DNA from: Myxococcales bacterium
GTDB lineage: Bacteria > Lernaellota > Lernaellaia > Lernaellales > Lernaellaceae
Direction: 5' to 3'
Assembly (NCBI GenBank): GCA_012517325.1
Contig: JAAYVF010000073.1
Location: 43,075-107,074, forward strand
DNA: 64,000 nt
A model generated the notes under the pieces. The model did no database searches and had not been told where the DNA came from. It saw only the letters and a list, made by a program, of their open reading frames with translations. Both the position numbers and the translations under genes were made by a program. Shown in pieces: positions 1-8,865 of the stretch (position 1 is its first letter; the number at the start of each line of letters is the position of its first letter).

Positions 1-531
1 GCGATCGGTCTGGAAGGGCAGAATTCCCTGCCGCTGGTCAAGCTGCTGCATGATATGAACCGCCTGCCGGACATCGCTTTTGTGGTCGCGCATCGGATTA
101 CCGACGAACGGCTGCTGAAAAAGTGGGCTTCCGAGCTCAACGAACAAAGCGGTTATCACGTGGCCGTCGCCGGTCACGGGTCGCCGGTCTACGAAAACAG
201 CGTCCTGCTCGCGCCGGTCGGCAAGGTCTTGATGGTGCACGGGAAAAAGGCGGCGCTGGACGAAGCCGACGAAAAAGACTCGGACCAGTTGTTCGATTTT
301 CTGTTCGATTCGGCGGGCTCGTGCTACCACGACCGGTCGGTGGGCGCGATCATCGGCGGCTTGCCGCAAAACGGCCACGAGGGCATGGAAAAAATGCGCT
401 CGTTCGGCGGCGTCAGTTTTCATGAGATACCCGACAATGAAAAGCCGACTCATTTCAGCAACAACCGGCGGATGCCGTTTCCCTTGTTGGTGCTGATGCT
501 GCGCCGTCATCTCCAGCAACTGAAGCAGTAA
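1..531 (+). CDS. CheB-like methylesterase domain, C-terminal part (5' end outside window)
   Basis: The frame is open from base 1 and ends with TAA at 529-531, so the N-terminus is cut by the window edge. The 176 visible residues resemble the CheB chemoreceptor methylesterase fold: a start like the IGASTGG strand, a strand carrying VVAH, and a late GGLPQNGHEG loop that matches TGMGxDGAxG. In family members the catalytic triad is Ser (IGAS), His (QHM) and Asp (GxDG). Here the first site reads IGLEGQ, the His is kept, and the Asp reads Asn. This suggests a degenerate, possibly non-catalytic domain acting as a sensor or scaffold. No chemotaxis partner is visible downstream. The fold assignment is moderately sure; inactivity is inferred. 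Confidence 0.6.
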   Translation, partial: AIGLEGQNSLPLVKLLHDMNRLPDIAFVVAHRITDERLLKKWASELNEQSGYHVAVAGHGSPVYENSVLLAPVGKVLMVHGKKAALDEADEKDSDQLFDFLFDSAGSCYHDRSVGAIIGGLPQNGHEGMEKMRSFGGVSFHEIPDNEKPTHFSNNRRMPFPLLVLMLRRHLQQLKQ

Positions 532-628
532 GCGCCACCCCCCTTTCGACCGGCGAAATGTCGATTGACAGCCGGGCCGTCGCCGGATAAAAAACCTGAC
601 ACCTTCCACGCAATCGAAAGGTAAAGCC

Positions 629-1831
629 ATGGTCGACGTCAGCCGTTTCAAGACGATTTATACCGGTTCGGTGAAGAATTTGCGGGCGAAAATCCGGCCC
701 ACGAAAAGCAATCCGGGCGTGTACCTGTTCGAGTTCACCGACGACTTTTCCATCTTCGATTACGGCAAGATGCCCGACTCGATTCCCGGCAAGGGCGCGG
801 CGATGGCGATCTGTTCCGCCTACTTCTTCGAACGCGCGGCCAGCGCCGAGGCCTGGCGCGAACTGGCCAAATCCACCGCCTGGTCGAAGATCAAGGACAA
901 GGAACTGCGCGAGTCCCTGCTCAACAGCAAGGCGATTCAGTTGCTGCAGAAAAAGGGCATGCCCACCCACTACCGCGGCATCGTCAACCAGGACGGCAAG
1001 ACCGTCAGCCTCGACCGGCTGAAGGAACCCAGCAACGTCATCGAGGTCAATTCGGTCAACATCCTACACCCCGACCCCATGCTGTTCGGCGCCCGGCGGA
1101 TCTGGAACTACAACCACGTCCACACCGGCCTGACCAACTACCTCGTGCCGCTCGAATGCGTGTTCCGTTTCGGCATGCCGGCGGGCAGCAGCCTGCTGTC
1201 GCGCCTGGAGAAAAACCCGCACTACCACCTGGATCTGGGTTTGAAGCAGAAGCCGGAAGGCGGCGGCATGCTGCCGCGCCCGGTCGTCGAGCTGTTTTCG
1301 AAGCTCGAACCGGCCGACCGCCTGCTCGGCAACGAACTGGCGCTCAACATTTCCGGCCTGGTGAACGAAGACTTTTTGCTCGTCTATCACTACACCCTGT
1401 TGCTGGCGATTTTCCTCCAGCACGAATTCGCCAAGGCGCGGGTGACCCTGTGGGACGGCAAATTCGAGTTCGTCCACCTCGATCAGATCGCGCTGGGCGA
1501 CACCATCACCCACGACGAACTGCGCCTGACGATGAAGGGCATTCAGCTTTCCAAAGAGCCGGTGCGCCAGTATTACCGCAAGTACGCGCCCGAGTTCGTG
1601 GCCGCGATGGACAAGGCGAAAAAGATCGCCGAGAAGATCGACCGACCGCTGGCGCGCATCGTCAACGAAGACCTCAAGACGCCGCCCCCGCGGATGGACA
1701 CGACCTTCCACGCCGCGGTCAGCGAGATGTACATCGGCCTGACCGAGGCGTTGTGCAAAACCGGCCTGTTCGGCGCGGCGCCCTCGCTGGGCAAGGTGAT
1801 GAAGGCCTACCAGAAATACGGAATCGCCTGA
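629..1831 (+). CDS. purC: SAICAR synthase-like protein (PurC family)
   Basis: It is predicted to join aspartate to CAIR in purine biosynthesis (phosphoribosylaminoimidazole-succinocarboxamide synthase). The N-terminus has the family pattern: YTGSVKNL, then FEFTDDFSIFDYGKMPDSIPGKG, then MPTHY; these match the ATP-grasp-like PurC signature. Mid-protein VPLECVFRFGMPAGSSL matches the conserved VPLEVVVRN segment, and KFEFVHLD with GDTITHDELR matches the C-terminal active-site region. At 400 residues it is clearly longer than the 240-310 usual for bacterial or fungal enzymes, so insertions and a C-terminal extension are present. An AAGGTAAAG stretch precedes the ATG. The stop overlaps the next start (TGATG), so the two genes are probably translationally coupled. 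Confidence 0.8.
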   Translation: MVDVSRFKTIYTGSVKNLRAKIRPTKSNPGVYLFEFTDDFSIFDYGKMPDSIPGKGAAMAICSAYFFERAASAEAWRELAKSTAWSKIKDKELRESLLNSKAIQLLQKKGMPTHYRGIVNQDGKTVSLDRLKEPSNVIEVNSVNILHPDPMLFGARRIWNYNHVHTGLTNYLVPLECVFRFGMPAGSSLLSRLEKNPHYHLDLGLKQKPEGGGMLPRPVVELFSKLEPADRLLGNELALNISGLVNEDFLLVYHYTLLLAIFLQHEFAKARVTLWDGKFEFVHLDQIALGDTITHDELRLTMKGIQLSKEPVRQYYRKYAPEFVAAMDKAKKIAEKIDRPLARIVNEDLKTPPPRMDTTFHAAVSEMYIGLTEALCKTGLFGAAPSLGKVMKAYQKYGIA

Positions 1832-2289
1832 TGGCCGACGGCCCGAGCAACCGTTTCGCGGAACTGGATCTCTCGATCGACCGCGACGGACTGTGGCGGC
1901 ACCAGGGCGAGGAGATCACCCATCCGGGTCTGCTGGCGGCCTTGTACAACGCGCTGCAACGGATCGACGGCGACTGGTTCGTCTGCGCCGAAAACCTCAA
2001 GGTGCCGGTGAAGGTGGCCGACTGCCCCTACGTGGTGCTGTCGGTGCGCCATTACGAAGACCGGATCGAGCTTTTGCTGACCGACGGCCGGCACGTCGCG
2101 CTGGACCCCGCAACGCTGACCGTCGACCGGGAAAACGTGCCGCGTTGCGCGATCGCCCCGACCGGCCGGCCGGTTCGTTTTTCGCGGACGGCCTGGCTGC
2201 AACTGGCCGAGGCGATCGAGGAAAACGCCGACGGCTCGTATACCCTGGTCGCCGGCGGGCGCCGGCATCCGCTTCGTTTCACGGCTTGA
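1831..2289 (+). CDS. DUF1285 family protein
   Basis: This 152-residue protein resembles the DUF1285 family, which has no settled function. Supporting segments are the early LWRHQGEEITHPGLL motif (family members have a tryptophan-containing G-x-E-I-x-H core), a middle VKVADCPYVV strand and a C-terminal VRFSRTAWLQL segment. The ATG overlaps the TGA of the upstream purC-like gene by one base, so it lies in the same transcription unit. It is followed at once by a compact hairpin with a T-run. No transmembrane segment or signal peptide is visible, so it is probably cytoplasmic. The link to purine metabolism is positional only. Confidence 0.7.
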   Translation: MADGPSNRFAELDLSIDRDGLWRHQGEEITHPGLLAALYNALQRIDGDWFVCAENLKVPVKVADCPYVVLSVRHYEDRIELLLTDGRHVALDPATLTVDRENVPRCAIAPTGRPVRFSRTAWLQLAEAIEENADGSYTLVAGGRRHPLRFTA

Positions 2290-2291
2290 AC

Positions 2292-2310
2292 GGCGCCGCG
2301 CGCCTTTTTT
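2292..2310 (+). terminator. Rho-independent terminator after the purC-like/DUF1285 pair
   Basis: A GGCGC stem (2292-2296), CGC loop and GCGCC arm (2300-2304) are followed directly by six T residues (2305-2310). It lies three bases after the DUF1285 stop and before the convergent lipoprotein gene. Confidence 0.75.
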
Positions 2311-2322
2311 CCGCGGACGGCC

Positions 2323-3519
2323 TCACCACCGTTGTTCGGAATACTCGACGAAGCCGATCAGGTCGTCGACCTGGACGACGGTGCCGTCGTCCTTGATCAT
2401 GGTGCCGGAAAAGCGGCCGTAAACCTTGTCGACCAGCATCCCCAGGTCCAGAACCATCAGGCCGATCGTTTGATAGTAGAAGGGCGTCAGCGTCAAATCG
2501 AAGGTGCCGTTGTCGCTGTCGATCCGCATCGGTTCCATCATGGCGTTGATGTCGTAATCGAAATAGACGTGATACAGCTTGTGCAGGACGCCGTCCATTT
2601 TCATGGCGTTGGCCGTGCCCAGTTCGCTTTCCCCCATGCCGTCGCCGATATTGAAGCCGACCAGTTCGCCGTCGACGTATCCGGCCGCGACGCCCCAATG
2701 CCACTTGGTGACGTGGGGAATGACGCCGCGCACCCAGTCCAGGTAACCGAACGAATCGGCCGGATCGAAGGTGTAGGTCTTGCCGTCCACCGTCACCGAC
2801 CCGGACGCCAGCATGCCGACGATCTTGTTTTCGTAGAAGAAGGTGCCCTCGCGGTTATACGGCGCGGCGGCGGCCACGTCCTCCTCGTTCGGATCCTGGG
2901 TCAACGAGATTTCCGCTTCCCACGCCGGCGAGAGCAGGGTTCGGGCGAAATTCGCGCTGATCGTCCGGATTCCTTCGTTGTATTCAAGATGGAATTGATT
3001 GTCGCGGCGCTGGTAGTCGATCGGGCCATACAGATCGGTCGGCAGGAAACCCAGGCTGCCCAGGCGCAGTTCGAGACCAGTCGTATCTTTTCCGGTGGCG
3101 AAATCGATCAGTTCGAAGCTGATGAAGGAGGCGATCCGGATATCGGAAACGGTCACGCCGAACATGAATTCCGGTGTGATGATGATATAGGCGTCCCACT
3201 CCTTGACGCGGAGCCGGTCGGCGTCGGCGATGTATTCCGGATTGTAGACCATCAGCGGCCGCCGCGCCCAACCCCGGGCATACAGCGAGCCGTCGATGTC
3301 AAGCAGCGGCGTCAGTTCGGTGATCTCGTGCTGCGGATCGACGAAATCGTCGTTGTCGTCGTTGTCGTCATCGTCGGCGGCGGCGTCATCGTCGTCGTCC
3401 GGGTTTTGCTGTTGGTCGGGACAGTCGCAGTCCTGGTCCTCGTCGTCGCAACCGGCGAGCAACGGCAGCGAAATCAGCGTCAGCAGAATCAGCAGCGAAT
3501 AAAGCCGGTGACCTTTCAT
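2323..3519 (-). CDS. DUF2804-type lipoprotein with Asp-rich linker
   Basis: This is a 398-residue predicted lipoprotein. A hydrophobic signal ends in LPLLAGC, giving lipidation at Cys24. An acidic low-complexity linker of mainly Asp with some Asn follows to about residue 62. The folded part resembles DUF2804: WARRPLMVYNPE near its start, a central FGYLDWVRGVIPHVTKWHWG segment, then GFNIGDGMGES. Those W/H/G-rich stretches are typical of this lipocalin-like uncharacterised family. It is probably anchored in the outer or inner membrane facing the periplasm. It lies downstream of lptG on the same strand with a 71-base gap, so co-transcription with the LPS-export genes is possible but unproven. 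Confidence 0.75.
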   Translation of the reverse strand: MKGHRLYSLLILLTLISLPLLAGCDDEDQDCDCPDQQQNPDDDDDAAADDDDNDDNDDFVDPQHEITELTPLLDIDGSLYARGWARRPLMVYNPEYIADADRLRVKEWDAYIIITPEFMFGVTVSDIRIASFISFELIDFATGKDTTGLELRLGSLGFLPTDLYGPIDYQRRDNQFHLEYNEGIRTISANFARTLLSPAWEAEISLTQDPNEEDVAAAAPYNREGTFFYENKIVGMLASGSVTVDGKTYTFDPADSFGYLDWVRGVIPHVTKWHWGVAAGYVDGELVGFNIGDGMGESELGTANAMKMDGVLHKLYHVYFDYDINAMMEPMRIDSDNGTFDLTLTPFYYQTIGLMVLDLGMLVDKVYGRFSGTMIKDDGTVVQVDDLIGFVEYSEQRW

Positions 3520-3590
3520 TTTCCTCTCCTACCGCGAAGCCTCAAGTTGTGAATGCCGATGGTGTTTCCACGCTGCGGCGGATGCCGCGC

Positions 3591-4670
3591 TTATGAACGA
3601 ACCCGCAAGATGCCGACCAGGCCGACCGCGCCGAACAACAGGTGCGGCGCCCACGCCGAGACGATCACCGGCAACGCGCCAGACCGCCCCAGCGCCAGCG
3701 AAAAGCCCAACACGATCCAGTAGGCCACGCCGATGATCACCGCCACGCCGATGCCGAACGCGACGCCGCCCTGGCGCCCGCTTTTGATCGCCCACGGAAT
3801 GCCCAGCAGCGCCATGATGACCGTCACCAGCGCGAAGCTGATCTTGCCGTGCAGATCGACCTCGTACTTGCGCACGTCGTACCCTTCCGTCCGCAGTTCG
3901 CGCACGTAGCCGGACAGCTCGCGGAAGCTCATCTGCTCCGGATCGCGCTTGTAGACCTTGAGCCGATCGGGCGTTTCGGGCAGTTCCAGGCCGGTTTCGG
4001 CGAATGGCGTTTCCGCGGTCAGCGCGCCGGCGGCGAAGGCGCGCCGGATGCCGTTGAACGCCAGCCACCGGCCGTTGGCCCATTGGGCGCTTTCGGCGTC
4101 CAGGCGCTCGGTCAGGGCGAAGCGATCGTTGAAGCGAAAGACCTGCAGGCCTTCCAGCCGGCCGAGCGCCGGGTCGAAGTTGCGGATGTGGTAGATGGCG
4201 CCGGGGCTCTTGTACCACAGGTTCTTGTCGCGCAGCTTGATCCGCCAGTCCTGCCCCTTGATGTGCACGGTCTGGATGTACTTCATTTGCGTGGTCGCCG
4301 CCGGAACGACGAACTCGTTGACGGCCAGCGCCCCGCCAGCGATCAGCACCGACAACAGCACCAGCGGCGCCACCAGCCGCGGCACCGAAACGCCGCCCGC
4401 CTTCATCGCCGTGATCTCGCTGTTGCGCGACATGTTCGCCAGGTTGAGCAACACCGCCAGCAGCACCGACACCGGCACCAATTGGAAGACGATCGTCGGG
4501 ATCTTGTAAACGTAATACAGCAGGACGTGCAGCAGCGAGGGATCGCCGCGGAAGAAATTGCCCGCCCGGTCGATGAAATCGAACACGAGGTAGATCAGGA
4601 TCAGCGCCGTCAGGCACAGGGCGAAGAGCTTGAGAAATTCCCGCGAAACGTAGCGCGTCAGGATGCTCAT
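3591..4670 (-). CDS. lptG: LPS export system permease LptG
   Basis: It is a permease subunit of the LptB2FG transporter that extracts lipopolysaccharide from the inner membrane. The 359-residue protein starts with a hydrophobic helix (about residues 12-32), has the conserved ELTAMKAGG-like segment (NSEITAMKAGGVSVPRL) after the third helix, a large periplasmic jellyroll domain in the middle and three C-terminal helices, the usual LptF/LptG layout. I chose the ATG at 4670 because it overlaps the stop of the upstream lptF gene by four bases (ATGA) and aligns with family N-termini; a longer open frame upstream has no homologous look. lptF and lptG thus form a coupled pair. Confidence 0.93.
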   Translation of the reverse strand: MSILTRYVSREFLKLFALCLTALILIYLVFDFIDRAGNFFRGDPSLLHVLLYYVYKIPTIVFQLVPVSVLLAVLLNLANMSRNSEITAMKAGGVSVPRLVAPLVLLSVLIAGGALAVNEFVVPAATTQMKYIQTVHIKGQDWRIKLRDKNLWYKSPGAIYHIRNFDPALGRLEGLQVFRFNDRFALTERLDAESAQWANGRWLAFNGIRRAFAAGALTAETPFAETGLELPETPDRLKVYKRDPEQMSFRELSGYVRELRTEGYDVRKYEVDLHGKISFALVTVIMALLGIPWAIKSGRQGGVAFGIGVAVIIGVAYWIVLGFSLALGRSGALPVIVSAWAPHLLFGAVGLVGILRVRS

Positions 4671-5878
4671 GACCCCTCCGGTTGTTCGGGGTCGTGGAAT
4701 CCCGCCTTGCGCCGCAGCCATTGCATCGCCCGTCGGCCGGATTCGGAAACCAGGTCGAGCAGCCACACGGGGCGTTCGCCGGCTTTTTTCACCAGCAGGT
4801 ACACGCCGACGGCCAGCAGGATGGCGATCGGCAACCACATGGCCGCGGCCGGATGCAGCACGCCCTTCCAGCCGAGGTTTTCGCCGGCGCGGAACAGCAG
4901 GTAGAAAACGCAGAGCATGACGATACTGGTCGAGAACCCGCGGCTGCGGCCGCTGCGCGGCGGGCTGACGCCGAGCGGCAGGCCGATCAGGCCGAAGGCC
5001 AGGCAGGCGAAGGGCATGGCGAACCGGCGGTGGTACTCGACCCAGGCGCGGCGCATGTCGTAGGTATCGCCCTGCTTCCGCAATGTTTCGACGTACTGGC
5101 GCAGTTCTCCCAAGCCCATTTCCAGGTAAGTGCGCTTGAGCTTGCCTTCCTTCATCGTCTGGGTCAGATCGACGCGCAGGCGGTATTTCTTGAACTGCAC
5201 CGTCTCGTAGACGGTCGGATCGGCCGGATCGGTGCGGTGCATGACGCCGTTGGTCATTTCCAGTTGCATCGCGCTGTCGTCACCCGAGAGGATCCGCCCC
5301 GCTTCGGCGATGACGAACAGCGGCGCGCCTGGCTGGCGCTCGTCGGCGAGAAACAGCCCTTCCAACCGGTCTTCCTCTGGCACCAGGTGGTGCACGTAGA
5401 GGGTCATGTCGTCGAGCGAATCGTTGAAGACGTGCTCGACGATGCCGATCGTCGCCTTTTCCTTGCCAAGTTGCAGCAGCAGATTCTTGAAGCTGCTTTT
5501 GCCCCAGGGGTCGGCGTACAGGGCCAGGCCGGCCGTGGCCAGGGTCATAACCAGGCTGAGCAGCAGGATCGGCGGGTAGATCTGGTAGAGGCTGATGCCG
5601 CCCGCTTTCATCGCGGTCAGTTCGCTGTCGGAGGAAAGCCGGCTCACCGCCATCAGCACGGCGAGCAGAAAGCTCATCGGGACGGTGAAGGTGAAAAACG
5701 GCGGGAAGATGTACACCAGGATCCGGCCGACGTCGCCCAGGCCGACGCCGTAGGAGACGATCAGCTCCGTCAGCTTGAGGAGTTGAAACATCAGCAGCAC
5801 GAAAGTGAGGATGACCAGCCCGATGGCGAACGGCCCCAGCACTTCGAGCAGCATGTACCGGAAGAGAGTGCGCTTCAT
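4667..5878 (-). CDS. lptF: LPS export system permease LptF
   Basis: It is the second permease subunit of the LPS extraction ABC transporter. At 403 residues it has an N-terminal helix (LGPFAIGLVILTFVLLMFQ), two more helices, the family segment DSELTAMKAGGISLYQI, a long periplasmic domain (about residues 130-290) and C-terminal helices including LAFGLIGLPLGVSPPRSGRS, a conserved transition in the family. The tail past the last helix is rather long and basic (ends in EQPEGS). Its stop overlaps the lptG start. The LptB ATPase is not in the window, as is common. It lies immediately downstream of dnaB on the same strand. Confidence 0.93.
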   Translation of the reverse strand: MKRTLFRYMLLEVLGPFAIGLVILTFVLLMFQLLKLTELIVSYGVGLGDVGRILVYIFPPFFTFTVPMSFLLAVLMAVSRLSSDSELTAMKAGGISLYQIYPPILLLSLVMTLATAGLALYADPWGKSSFKNLLLQLGKEKATIGIVEHVFNDSLDDMTLYVHHLVPEEDRLEGLFLADERQPGAPLFVIAEAGRILSGDDSAMQLEMTNGVMHRTDPADPTVYETVQFKKYRLRVDLTQTMKEGKLKRTYLEMGLGELRQYVETLRKQGDTYDMRRAWVEYHRRFAMPFACLAFGLIGLPLGVSPPRSGRSRGFSTSIVMLCVFYLLFRAGENLGWKGVLHPAAAMWLPIAILLAVGVYLLVKKAGERPVWLLDLVSESGRRAMQWLRRKAGFHDPEQPEGS

Positions 5879-5939
5879 TGGCCGGCAGTGTAGCGGATTT
5901 GCGGTCGCCGTGACAAATCGCCCCGCGGACGGGAGCGGA

Positions 5940-7337
5940 TCAATATTCGCGGGTCGTGTAGCCGTCGAACCGCGTCAGTTCGCCGCGGAAGGTCAGGAAG
6001 ATCGTGTCGGTCGGGCCGCTGCGCTGCTTGCCGATGATCAGCTCGGTCTTGTTGGGTTCGAGCATTTCCTCTCGTTCCTCGTCGGTCTTGTAAATCCAGT
6101 CACGGTAGAGGAAGAGGATCAGATCGGCGTCCTGTTCGAGGGAGCCCGATTCGCGCAGGTCCGAGGGGCGCGGCCGTTTGTCGGGCCGGCTTTCCAGGGC
6201 GCGGTTGAGTTGCGACAGCGCTAGCACTGGGCATTCGAGTTCCTTGGCGATCATTTTGAATGACCGGCTGATGGCGGCGATTTCGCGCTCGCGGCTTTCG
6301 AGCTGTTTCACGCCTTGCAGCATCTGGATGTAGTCGATGATGATCAGGCCGAGCTTCCCCTGGTCGGCCTTCAGGCGGCGGGCCTTGGCGCGGATGGTGT
6401 TGGGATTGATGCCGCCGCTGTCGTCCAGATAGAAGGGCACTTCGTTCAGATAGCCGCAGGCGTCCGCCAGCGTTTTGTGCTCGGCGTCGCTCAACTGGCC
6501 CTTGAAGATGCGGCTGATCGAAACCTGGCCGAAGCTCGACAGCAGGCGCAGGCCGATCTGCACCGCGTTCATTTCGAGCGAGAACATCAGCACCGGCAGG
6601 CGTTCCTGCATCGCCAGGTTGAGGCCGATGTTCAGCGCCAGGCTGGTCTTGCCCATCGCCGGCCGGGCGGCCAGCAGAATCAGTTCGCCGGGTTTGAAGC
6701 CGTTGGTCTTGTCGTCGAGGTCGGCGAAGCCGGTCGAATAGCCGGCGAGCGATCCCTGCGAGGTGATCCGCTCGTCGACGAATTTCATCGACTGGAAAAT
6801 CACGTCGCCCAGGCTCTCGTAAGGGCTGCGCACGGTTTCGCGCGCCACCTCGAAAATCCGCTGCTGGCTGCGGTCGATGATCTGCTCGACATCGAGCGCC
6901 TCGCCGTCGTCGGCGCGGCCCTCGTGGACCATGCTTTGGATTTCGTAGGAGGCGTTGAGCATGCGCCGGAGTAGCGCCTTGTCGGCGACGATCCGGGCGT
7001 ACTGCTCGATGTTGGCGGTGGTGTGGACCTCGTCGAGCAGCTTTTCGAGGTAGGCGGCGCCGCCGACCTCGTCGAGCCAGCCCCGGCCCTTGAGCTCGTT
7101 GCGCAGGGTGACCGGGTCGATGCTTTCGCCCCGGTCGTAAATCGCGCAGGAAGCGAGAAAGATGCGCTGGTGGTGGGGATGGTAGAAGTCCGGCGGGTCC
7201 AGCAGGTCGCGGACCAGGTCCAGCGCGTCGTTGCGCAGCAGGACGCCGCCGAGCACGGCCATCTCCGCTTCCAGGCTGTTGGGCGGAGTTTTGCGCTCGA
7301 GATTCGGATCGGACGAACCCTTGACCGGCCCGGCCAT
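5940..7337 (-). CDS. dnaB: Replicative DNA helicase DnaB
   Basis: It is the hexameric 5'-3' helicase of the replication fork. The 465-residue length is typical. The N-terminal primase-interacting domain (about residues 18-120, NSLEAEMAVLGG) is followed by a linker helix and a RecA-like ATPase core with Walker A at 224-231 (ARPAMGKT), a Walker B-type strand LGLIIIDYIQML and the RESGSLEQDAD sensor segment. No intein is seen. The ATG is preceded by GAGGGAG at good spacing. The gene follows rplI, the standard arrangement rpsF-rpsR-rplI-dnaB in many bacteria. Confidence 0.97.
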   Translation of the reverse strand: MAGPVKGSSDPNLERKTPPNSLEAEMAVLGGVLLRNDALDLVRDLLDPPDFYHPHHQRIFLASCAIYDRGESIDPVTLRNELKGRGWLDEVGGAAYLEKLLDEVHTTANIEQYARIVADKALLRRMLNASYEIQSMVHEGRADDGEALDVEQIIDRSQQRIFEVARETVRSPYESLGDVIFQSMKFVDERITSQGSLAGYSTGFADLDDKTNGFKPGELILLAARPAMGKTSLALNIGLNLAMQERLPVLMFSLEMNAVQIGLRLLSSFGQVSISRIFKGQLSDAEHKTLADACGYLNEVPFYLDDSGGINPNTIRAKARRLKADQGKLGLIIIDYIQMLQGVKQLESREREIAAISRSFKMIAKELECPVLALSQLNRALESRPDKRPRPSDLRESGSLEQDADLILFLYRDWIYKTDEEREEMLEPNKTELIIGKQRSGPTDTIFLTFRGELTRFDGYTTREY

Positions 7338-7366
7338 CGAATGCTCCCTCGCGGCGCCGCGGCGCG

Positions 7367-7831
7367 CTATGCTTGCGCGGCCGGCTCTTCCTCGGCCGTC
7401 ACCCAGACCTTCACGTTGGCGTTGATGTCGGCGTGAATCTTGATCGCCACGGTGAAGACGCCGGTGCTCTTGATCGGCTCGTCAAGCTGAATCTTGCGCT
7501 TGTCGATGTCGAAGCCCTTGGCGGTCAACTGCTCGGCGATCATCGTCGTGGTGACCGAACCGTACAACTTGTTTTCCTCGCCGACCTTGGCGACAATGCG
7601 CACCTGCGCCTGTTCCAGCTTTTTGGCCAGCTCTTCCGCCGCCATCTTTTCCTTGCGGCGTTTCGCGTCCACGCGTTGCCGGTCGTGTTCGAGCTGCTTG
7701 ACGTTGCGGGTGGTCGCCTCGAGGGCCAGCTTGTTGGGCAACAGGTAGTTGCGCGCGTAACCCGGCTTGACGTTGACCAGGTCCCCGATGTGTCCCAGTT
7801 CCGGCACATCCGCGTTCAGAATCACTTTCAT
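7367..7831 (-). CDS. rplI: 50S ribosomal protein L9
   Basis: It is a large-subunit protein that binds domain V of 23S rRNA and helps keep reading frame. The 154-residue sequence begins MKVILNADVPELG and contains the diagnostic VKPGYARNYLLPNKLA segment, then a long charged helix, then the C-terminal rRNA-binding domain with KLYGSVTT. A GGAGG ribosome-binding site precedes the ATG. It sits between the DUF2232 membrane protein and dnaB in the conserved ribosomal/replication block. Confidence 0.97.
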   Translation of the reverse strand: MKVILNADVPELGHIGDLVNVKPGYARNYLLPNKLALEATTRNVKQLEHDRQRVDAKRRKEKMAAEELAKKLEQAQVRIVAKVGEENKLYGSVTTTMIAEQLTAKGFDIDKRKIQLDEPIKSTGVFTVAIKIHADINANVKVWVTAEEEPAAQA

Positions 7832-7850
7832 CTCTCGCCTCCTGAATATC

Positions 7851-8846
7851 TCAAATCGTGTTTTTGTCGTTTTTATCCGTTTCCGGTTTGGCGGCCGCCC
7901 TGCCGCGCCAATCGGTCCAGAATTCCATCAACCCCAAGGCGGGCACCAGGGCGAACAGGCCTTGCGTCAGCACGAACAAGTAGGTCAGCCCGCGCAAGAA
8001 CCGCGGAAACCGCCAGCGCTTCATGAAAAAGGACATGATGCCCAGGCCCTGCATCACGTACGGCGCCAGGGCGATCAGCACGACGTTCAAACTGAGGTAG
8101 AACGTCGCGGTGAAACGCGCCGCGTCGCGCCCCAACAACGGCAGGAGCAGGTACGGCACCAAGCCCAGCGCCGGCAACAGCACCAGCCAGATCGCCGCGT
8201 CCGGCGCGCGCCATCGGTTCAATTCCAGCCCGACCACCGCCGGCAGCAACCGCCGACTGAGCAGCAGGTTGAGCAGCACCAGCGTCACGCAACTCCAGGC
8301 GATCAGCGCGGGGGACAGGTTGAAGATCATCGTCACCAGGGCGCCCTGCTGGTCGCGCAGGGCTTGGACGTTGCTCAATCCTTCGCCGCCGATCTGCTGG
8401 GAAAGCAGAACCAGGTATTGGTCGAACGATTGGCCGATTTGCCGGAGCCAGTACTCGCCGATGTCCACCGGGCTCAGGCCGGCCGACATTTGAGCCAGCC
8501 CGTAAGGCCCGACCGCGGCGACGAAAAACAGCGCCGTCCAACCGGCGAACAGCCGGCCGATCGACAGGGGTTGATTGCCATAATGCCAAAGAGCGATTCC
8601 CAAACCGCCGAAGCCGCCGCCGGCCGTCAGCGCGACCGCCAAACCGCCCCGCCAATCGCCGGGGCCGGCCAGCCACGCCAGGCCGCCGCCGGCCAGGCCC
8701 AGCAGCACCGCCGCGCCCACTCCGAACCGTCCGCCCCGCCGGGCGCATCCGGCGACGATGATCGTCGGCACGACCAGCAGGCCGGCCAGGACGAAATTCA
8801 GGACGAGGTAAGCGATTACCTCGGCGGACGGCAGAGCCGCGGCCAT
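7851..8846 (-). CDS. DUF2232 polytopic membrane protein
   Basis: It is a 331-residue integral membrane protein with about eight hydrophobic segments and a short charged C-terminus. The pattern resembles the DUF2232/YybS-like family, and in several deltaproteobacteria a gene of this family lies between rpsR and rplI exactly as here. Recognisable features include a long loop with FDQYLVLLSQQ in mid-protein and the late GLGIMSFFMKRWRFPRFLRG segment. The function is not established. The gene is probably part of the S6-SSB-S18-L9-DnaB operon because spacing is short on both sides (19 bases to rplI and 19 from rpsR). Confidence 0.75.
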   Translation of the reverse strand: MAAALPSAEVIAYLVLNFVLAGLLVVPTIIVAGCARRGGRFGVGAAVLLGLAGGGLAWLAGPGDWRGGLAVALTAGGGFGGLGIALWHYGNQPLSIGRLFAGWTALFFVAAVGPYGLAQMSAGLSPVDIGEYWLRQIGQSFDQYLVLLSQQIGGEGLSNVQALRDQQGALVTMIFNLSPALIAWSCVTLVLLNLLLSRRLLPAVVGLELNRWRAPDAAIWLVLLPALGLVPYLLLPLLGRDAARFTATFYLSLNVVLIALAPYVMQGLGIMSFFMKRWRFPRFLRGLTYLFVLTQGLFALVPALGLMEFWTDWRGRAAAKPETDKNDKNTI

Positions 8847-8865
8847 GGCGTGATCCCGGCGGCCG

